Assembly: GCA_050742975.1 (NCBI GenBank) | Contig: JBOGDQ010000147.1 | Coordinates: 1 to 9,472, forward strand | Origin: JBDTGE01 sp050742975 | Lineage (GTDB): Bacteria; Actinomycetota; Actinomycetes; Mycobacteriales; Jatrophihabitantaceae | Reading direction: 5' to 3' | DNA length: 9,472 nucleotides | Shown: in pieces, positions 6,048 through 9,472 of the stretch | How positions within the stretch are numbered: the first letter of the stretch is position 1 | How the letters are laid out: every line of letters begins with the position of its first letter | Made by a program: the position numbers and the translations under genes | The notes under the pieces: model-generated | What the model saw: the letters and a program-made list of their open reading frames with translations, nothing else | Told to the model about the DNA's origin: nothing | The model's database searches: none

Positions 6048-6669
6048 TCCGGTGCGGGTGCTCATCGTCGATGACCACCCGATCGTGCGCGCCGGGCTCC
6101 GCGCGGCGTTGCAGGGCAACCCGTCGCTGGACGTGATTGGCGACGTCGCATCGGCAGACGAGGCGGTTGCCGCGAGCCGCAGGCTCCGGCCGCACGTCGT
6201 GCTGATGGATCTCAACCTCGGCTCCGGTATCGACGGGGCAGAGGCCACCAGGCTGCTGCTGCAACTGCCCGAGCCGCCGCGCGTGCTCGTCCTCACCGCC
6301 TACGAGAGCGAGGCGGACATTCTACGCGCGATCGAGGCCGGCGCCACCGGATACCTGCTCAAGGACGCCGAGCCGACCGACCTCGCGGCTGCGATCGCAA
6401 CAGCGGCTGCCGGCGAGACAGTGCTCGCTCCATCCGTTGCCGGCCGACTCGTGTCCCGCGTACGAACGCCCGCCCGCGCCCTGACCAGACGTGAGACGCA
6501 GGTCCTGCAGATGGTCGCCGAGGGAGCCACGAACTCGACCGTCGCCAAGACCCTGTTCATCACCGAGGCGACGGTCAAGTCGCACCTGGTGCAGGTCTTC
6601 GCCAAGCTCGGGGTCGACAGCCGCACCGCCGCCGCCGCGGAAGCACGACGGCGCGGGCTGGTCCGCTGA
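6040..6669 (+). CDS. NarL/FixJ-family response regulator, ChrA-like
   Basis: Encodes 209 residues. The receiver domain (about 5-120) has the acidic pair D11/D12 in VLIVDDHPIVRAGL, the phosphorylation site D57 in VVLMDLNLG, the switch Thr T86 in VLVLTAYE and the conserved K108 in GYLLKDA. A linker leads to a LuxR-type helix-turn-helix (about 147-200: LTRRETQVLQMVAEGATNS, then VAKTLFITEATVKSHLVQVF, then KLGVDSRTAA). The ATG overlaps the kinase stop by eight bases (ATGACTGA) and has GGAGG six bases upstream, so the pair is one operon. When phosphorylated by the upstream kinase it should activate target promoters, most likely the divergent ABC exporter operon. All catalytic residues are present. 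Confidence 0.92.
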   Translation: MTDPVRVLIVDDHPIVRAGLRAALQGNPSLDVIGDVASADEAVAASRRLRPHVVLMDLNLGSGIDGAEATRLLLQLPEPPRVLVLTAYESEADILRAIEAGATGYLLKDAEPTDLAAAIATAAAGETVLAPSVAGRLVSRVRTPARALTRRETQVLQMVAEGATNSTVAKTLFITEATVKSHLVQVFAKLGVDSRTAAAAEARRRGLVR

Positions 6670-6748
6670 TCGACAGTAGCGGGTTTCCCTGGCCGGCAAA
6701 GTATCGCCGCCTATGCTTTCGCCGATCGTCGCGTGCCAACGCCGAACG

Positions 6749-7417
6749 TCAGCGGAGTCCGCGGTTGATCGCCGCGAGGACGGCCGCGATCGCAGGCTCG
6801 ATCTCGGGTTCGGGCAGGTCGTGCAGCGGTCCGTCGAGCAGCAGGCTGGACAGGCCGTGTACCGCCGACCAGGCCGCATACTCCGCACCGCGGCGACGTT
6901 CCGGCGTGAGCGCGCCCACGTCCACGAGCCCGTCGAGCCGCGCGCCGAGCACGACGTACGGATTGGCAACTGCATCGGCCCCGGCCTCATCCGCGTCAGA
7001 CGCTTCGCCAGCTGACCCTTCAGCCGAGTGGGCCCGCGCGGAGCTGAACGCCGTGCGGAACCAGCCAGGCTCCGTCCGGGCGAAGTCGATGTAGGCGCGT
7101 CCGATCGCCTCCAGACGCGCGCGCGCCCGGCGTACGGGGCCGCGCACGGTCACGAGCTCCGAGCGCTCGATCATCAGCAGGCCGAGCTGCGTCATGCACC
7201 GCTCGGCCACGGCGGCAAGCAGGTCCTCCTGGCTGGTGAAGTGCCGGTACGCGGCATTGTGCGAGACGCCGACCTGGCGTGAGGCCGCGCGTAGCAGTAC
7301 GGCGTTCGGGCCGCCGGTCCGGGCCAGATCGACGCCGGCATCGACGAGAGCGTCGCGCAGATTGCCGTGGTGGTAGCCACGCCCCTCGCCGCTCGCGTCG
7401 TCCGTTGCTCGAATCAT
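6749..7417 (-). CDS. TetR-family regulator with WHG-type C-terminal domain
   Basis: Encodes 222 residues from the ATG at 7417. The N-terminus carries the GYHHGNLRDALVDAG helix (14-28) typical of this subgroup, then the helix-turn-helix VLLRAASRQVGVSHNAAYRHF (40-60), then TSQEDLLAAVAE. The ligand domain shows RAYIDFARTEPGWFRTAFS (108-125) and AAWSAVHGLSSLLLDGPL (181-198), the hallmarks of the WHG C-terminal domain. An acidic, Ala/Ser/Gly-rich insert (about 128-150) is probably a flexible loop. An in-frame TTG at 7453 and two GTGs would lengthen the protein by up to 12 residues but would translate through the operator. It is divergent from a DHA2 efflux gene with two operator-like dyads between them, so it is very likely that exporter's local repressor and self-regulating. 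The inducer is unknown. Confidence 0.88.
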   Translation of the reverse strand: MIRATDDASGEGRGYHHGNLRDALVDAGVDLARTGGPNAVLLRAASRQVGVSHNAAYRHFTSQEDLLAAVAERCMTQLGLLMIERSELVTVRGPVRRARARLEAIGRAYIDFARTEPGWFRTAFSSARAHSAEGSAGEASDADEAGADAVANPYVVLGARLDGLVDVGALTPERRRGAEYAAWSAVHGLSSLLLDGPLHDLPEPEIEPAIAAVLAAINRGLR

Positions 7418-7433
7418 GTTGACAGTGTCCACA
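7417..7433. promoter_or_regulatory. Operator copy 1, 17-bp inverted repeat
   Basis: TGTTGACAGTGTCCACA is an inverted repeat in which 7 of 8 base pairs match about a central G (7425). It begins on the first base of the TetR start codon and covers the predicted -10 and transcription start of that gene. A second copy of the same motif lies 42 bp away. Binding by the adjacent TetR protein is inferred. Confidence 0.68.
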
Positions 7434-7453
7434 ATGCGTGGCACTCTCGTCAA
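7424..7453 (-). promoter_or_regulatory. Candidate leaderless promoter of the TetR gene
   Basis: On the minus strand TTGACG (7448-7453) is 18 bases before GACACT (7424-7429), which is six bases before the ATG at 7417. That spacing puts the transcription start at or next to the start codon, explaining the missing ribosome binding site. GACACT is a weak -10 match, so this is tentative. Confidence 0.4.
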
Positions 7454-7458
7454 ATGGA

Positions 7459-7475
7459 TGTTGGCACCGTCAACA
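7459..7475. promoter_or_regulatory. Operator copy 2, 17-bp inverted repeat
   Basis: TGTTGGCACCGTCAACA pairs at 6 of 8 positions about base 7467, matching copy 1 in the TGTTG and ACA ends. It is followed directly by TAAATT (7476-7481), a possible -10 box for the MFS gene, so it would occupy the spacer of that promoter. No good -35 is evident. Confidence 0.65.
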
Positions 7476-7487
7476 TAAATTGGATCT

Positions 7488-7491
7488 GGAG
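7488..7491 (+). promoter_or_regulatory. Ribosome binding site of the MFS gene (GGAG)
   Basis: GGAG six bases before the ATG at 7498. It favours this start over an in-frame ATG at 7438 lying between the two operators, whose extra 20 residues are hydrophilic and unlike an MFS N-terminus. Confidence 0.6.
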
Positions 7492-7497
7492 CTGGGT

Positions 7498-9051
7498 ATG
7501 ACCCAACTGACCTCCCGCCGGCGATTGCTCGTCCTTGCGACGGTGTGCCTGGCGGCGTTCGCCATAAACATCGACACGACGATCGTGAACGTCGCCCTGC
7601 CTGACCTCGGGCGACAGCTCAGTGCGACGACGCGCGACCTGCAGTGGATCGTCGACGGCTACAACCTCGCGTTCGCTGCCCTGGTCCTCACCGCCGGCTC
7701 GCTGGGCGACCGCTTCGGTCGCAGGCCTGCCTTGCTGATCGGGCTGGCCGGGTTCGCCCTGTCCAGCGGTATCGGCGCGGCCATCATGTCGGCGTCGGCC
7801 CTCGTGGCGGTCCGCTTCGTCATGGGCGCAAGCGCAGCCATCATCTTCCCGACCACCCTGTCGATCATCACCAACGTGTTCCCGGATCGTCGCGAACGCG
7901 CGAAGGCGATCGGGCTCTGGGGCGCCGTGACGGGCCTCGGCGTCGCGGTCGGGCCGCTGACCGGGGGACTGCTGCTCGCGCACTTCGGCTGGCCGTCGGT
8001 GTTCGTCGCGCTCGTCCCGGTCGCCCTGCTGGCCCTGGCGGCGGCATGGGCATGGGTGCCGGAGTCCAGCAATCCCGTCGAAGCGCGCCTCGACCTACCC
8101 GGCCTGATCCTCTCCTCTTCGGCTATCGGCGTACTCGTCTACACGATCATCGAGGCGCCCGGACGTGGCTGGAGCACTCCCGCGAGCCTGGCCGGATTCG
8201 CCGGTGCCACCCTCGTGGCCGCCGGGTTCGTTGCGGTCGAACGTCGCCGCGCCCGCCCGATGATCGATGTCACGCTGTTTCGCACGCCCGCCTTCTCCGC
8301 GGCCAGCGCATCGGTGACCGTCGCCTTCTTCGCCCTGTTCGGATTCATCTTCCTGGTGACGCAGTACTTCCAGTTCGTGCGCGGCTTCGGCACGTTGTCG
8401 ACCGGGGTGCGGATCCTTCCGGTGGCGATCACCCTCGCCATCGGTTCGGTGGGCGGCGTCGCGCTCGCCGGCCGCATCGGTACCCGCGCCGTCGTGACCA
8501 CGGGTCTCGTTCTGCTGGGCTCGGCGTTCGGCTGGATCGCGCTCTCGTCCACGTTCATGCCCTACGACCGCATCGTCGGGCAGATGGTGCTGATGGGCTT
8601 GGGCCTCGGGCTCACGACGGCACCCGCGACGGAGTCGATCCTCAGCGTGCTACCGCCGGCCAAGGCCGGCGTCGGGTCCGCGGTGAACGACGCGACCCGA
8701 GAGGCCGGCGGCACGCTCGGTGTCGCAGTGCTGGGCAGCGTCTTCACCAGTCTCTATGCCCACCACCTTGCCACGACGGCGTTCAACGGCCTGCCGAACC
8801 ACGTCGTCACCGCCGCACAGAACTCCGTCGCCGTTGCCTTGTCGACCGTCGGCCACGCGCAGGGCACTGCGGCACAACAGCAGCTATTGGACGGTGTGCA
8901 CACGTCGTTCATGAACGGCTTCCACATCGCGTGCGTCGTCGCCGCGGGGATCTGCCTGGCCGGCGCGCTCGGCGCACTGCTGCTGCCCGGACGGGTCCGT
9001 CACCAGACCGTCGGGCCCACGGTTCCGAAGTCCGACCTCGTCACCGCCTGA
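7498..9051 (+). CDS. MFS drug exporter, DHA2 (EmrB/QacA) family, 14 transmembrane helices
   Basis: Encodes 517 residues, the usual size for a 14-helix proton-drug antiporter. The N-terminus shows motif D1 in helix 1 (INIDTTIVNVALPDLGRQL, 23-41), then LQWIVDGYNLAFAALVLTAG, motif A GSLGDRFGRRPALL (67-80), and the antiporter motif C near LGVAVGPLTGGLLL (147-160). Later segments include TTAPATESILSVLPPAKAGVGSAVNDATREAGGTLGVAVLGS, written here as a family landmark in pieces: TTAPATESIL, GVGSAVNDATREAGG and TLGVAVLGSVF. The protein sits in the cytoplasmic membrane and should expel hydrophobic or cationic compounds in exchange for protons; the substrate cannot be read from sequence. It is divergent from a TetR gene with paired operators, the classic layout for inducible efflux. 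It ends 39 bases from the convergent acyl-CoA synthetase gene. Confidence 0.93.
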   Translation: MTQLTSRRRLLVLATVCLAAFAINIDTTIVNVALPDLGRQLSATTRDLQWIVDGYNLAFAALVLTAGSLGDRFGRRPALLIGLAGFALSSGIGAAIMSASALVAVRFVMGASAAIIFPTTLSIITNVFPDRRERAKAIGLWGAVTGLGVAVGPLTGGLLLAHFGWPSVFVALVPVALLALAAAWAWVPESSNPVEARLDLPGLILSSSAIGVLVYTIIEAPGRGWSTPASLAGFAGATLVAAGFVAVERRRARPMIDVTLFRTPAFSAASASVTVAFFALFGFIFLVTQYFQFVRGFGTLSTGVRILPVAITLAIGSVGGVALAGRIGTRAVVTTGLVLLGSAFGWIALSSTFMPYDRIVGQMVLMGLGLGLTTAPATESILSVLPPAKAGVGSAVNDATREAGGTLGVAVLGSVFTSLYAHHLATTAFNGLPNHVVTAAQNSVAVALSTVGHAQGTAAQQQLLDGVHTSFMNGFHIACVVAAGICLAGALGALLLPGRVRHQTVGPTVPKSDLVTA

Positions 9052-9090
9052 TCCGAATCGAGAACGCGATGTCTGTTCGGCCCATCGCCA

Positions 9091-9472
9091 TCATTGGCGG
9101 ATGCCGAGTCGCTCACGAAGGACATGCTTGAGCACCTTGCCGGATGCGTTGCGTGGCACCGGTGACGCGATCACGTCGTGCGGGATCTTGTAGTCGGCGA
9201 TGCGGCCCTGGCAGTAGGACCTGATGTCCTCGAGTGAGGGCGTCGTGCCGTCGTCGATGTCGAGCACGGCGACGATGCTCTCGCCGTAGTCTGCGTGCGG
9301 TCGCCCGATCACCGCGACGTCGCGCACGCCGGGATAGGCGGCGAGCACGCTCGCTACCTCGATGGAGTAGACGTTGCGCCCGCCGGTAATGATCATGTCC
9401 TTGAGTCGGTCGACGAGGGTGATGTACCCGTCTTCATCGATCCGCGCCAGGTCGCCGGTGTGCAGCCACCCG
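9091..9472 (-). CDS. Acyl-CoA synthetase / AMP-binding protein, C-terminal part (runs off the window)
   Basis: Only the last 126 residues are inside the window; the reading frame is open to the right-hand edge and the true start lies beyond it. The visible part begins GWLHTGDLARIDEDGYITLV, which contains the adenylate-forming A7 motif (TGD), then the A8 hinge DRLKDMIITGGRNVYSIEVA, then VRDVAVIGRPHADYGESIVA, and finally PRNASGKVLKHVLRERL with the catalytic A10 lysine in SGK. This is the normal end of an ANL-family enzyme that activates a carboxylic acid to acyl-AMP and transfers it to CoA. The NVYSIEVASVL variant is typical of fatty-acid-CoA ligases, but the chain-length specificity region is not visible. 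It is convergent with the MFS gene and probably belongs to a separate lipid-metabolism unit. Confidence 0.9.
   Translation of the reverse strand, partial: GWLHTGDLARIDEDGYITLVDRLKDMIITGGRNVYSIEVASVLAAYPGVRDVAVIGRPHADYGESIVAVLDIDDGTTPSLEDIRSYCQGRIADYKIPHDVIASPVPRNASGKVLKHVLRERLGIRQ

Noticed and set aside
4824..6296. Long minus-strand open frame opposite the kinase and response regulator
   Set aside because: No recognisable domain and Arg/Pro/Gln-rich composition; both plus-strand genes have intact catalytic motifs, so this is a shadow.
6670..6748. Possible terminator between the convergent response regulator and TetR genes
   Set aside because: I found no stable stem followed by a T-run in these 79 bases and no small gene with a ribosome binding site.
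9086..9099. CGCCA-TCAT-TGGCG hairpin between the MFS and acyl-CoA synthetase genes
   Set aside because: The five-base stem is short, has no T-run on either side and includes the synthetase stop codon. It could be a weak terminator but is not supported.
7644..9131. Long plus-strand frame overlapping the MFS gene in another frame
   Set aside because: Extremely Arg-rich with no membrane segments; the MFS frame carries motifs A, C and D1.

Overview
The window is about 70% GC by eye. It has strong third-position G/C bias, ATGA-type gene overlaps, leaderless-looking starts, a neocarzinostatin-like fold and a DUF916/WxL-type surface protein. Together these suggest a high-GC Gram-positive actinobacterium. 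I cannot name the genus from sequence alone. There are no tRNA, rRNA, CRISPR or insertion-sequence features, and no gap longer than about 135 bases between genes.

Layout. (1) Bases 3-1921, + strand: two translationally coupled secreted, membrane-anchored proteins, a DUF916-like protein and a neocarzinostatin-like Ig-fold protein. (2) Bases 1868-2858, - strand: a small DUF2470 protein followed by a TetR regulator. The TetR gene runs tail to tail into the neocarzinostatin-like gene with a 54-base antisense overlap. An interrupted dyad with TGTCAA/TTGACA arms lies upstream of the DUF2470 gene and is a good operator candidate. (3) Bases 2953-4709, - strand: an ABC exporter (FtsX/MacB-type permease, then ATPase, ATGA overlap). 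It is divergent from (4) bases 4845-6669, + strand: a six-helix HisKA_3 sensor kinase and a NarL-type response regulator, also overlapping. The order, sizes and divergence of (3) and (4) resemble the heme-stress module ChrSA/HrtBA of Corynebacterium. The adjacent DUF2470 gene, a domain known from HugZ-type heme-degrading proteins, fits a heme theme. The ligand itself is inferred, not seen. (5) Bases 6749-9051: a TetR regulator with a WHG-type C-terminal domain, divergent from a 14-helix DHA2-family MFS exporter. Their 80-base intergenic region carries two copies of a 17-bp inverted repeat, TGTTGAC-N3-GTCAACA-like, with centres exactly 42 bp apart. (6) Bases 9091-9472, - strand: the C-terminal end of an acyl-CoA synthetase that continues beyond the window.

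Taken together this is a stress and efflux neighbourhood: two transporters, each with its own divergent regulator, plus a third regulator that probably controls itself and a DUF2470 protein. I found no clearly unprecedented system. The most testable items are the twin operators at 7417-7475, the dyad at 2903-2939, and the possible functional link between DUF2470-TetR and the HrtBA/ChrSA-like module.
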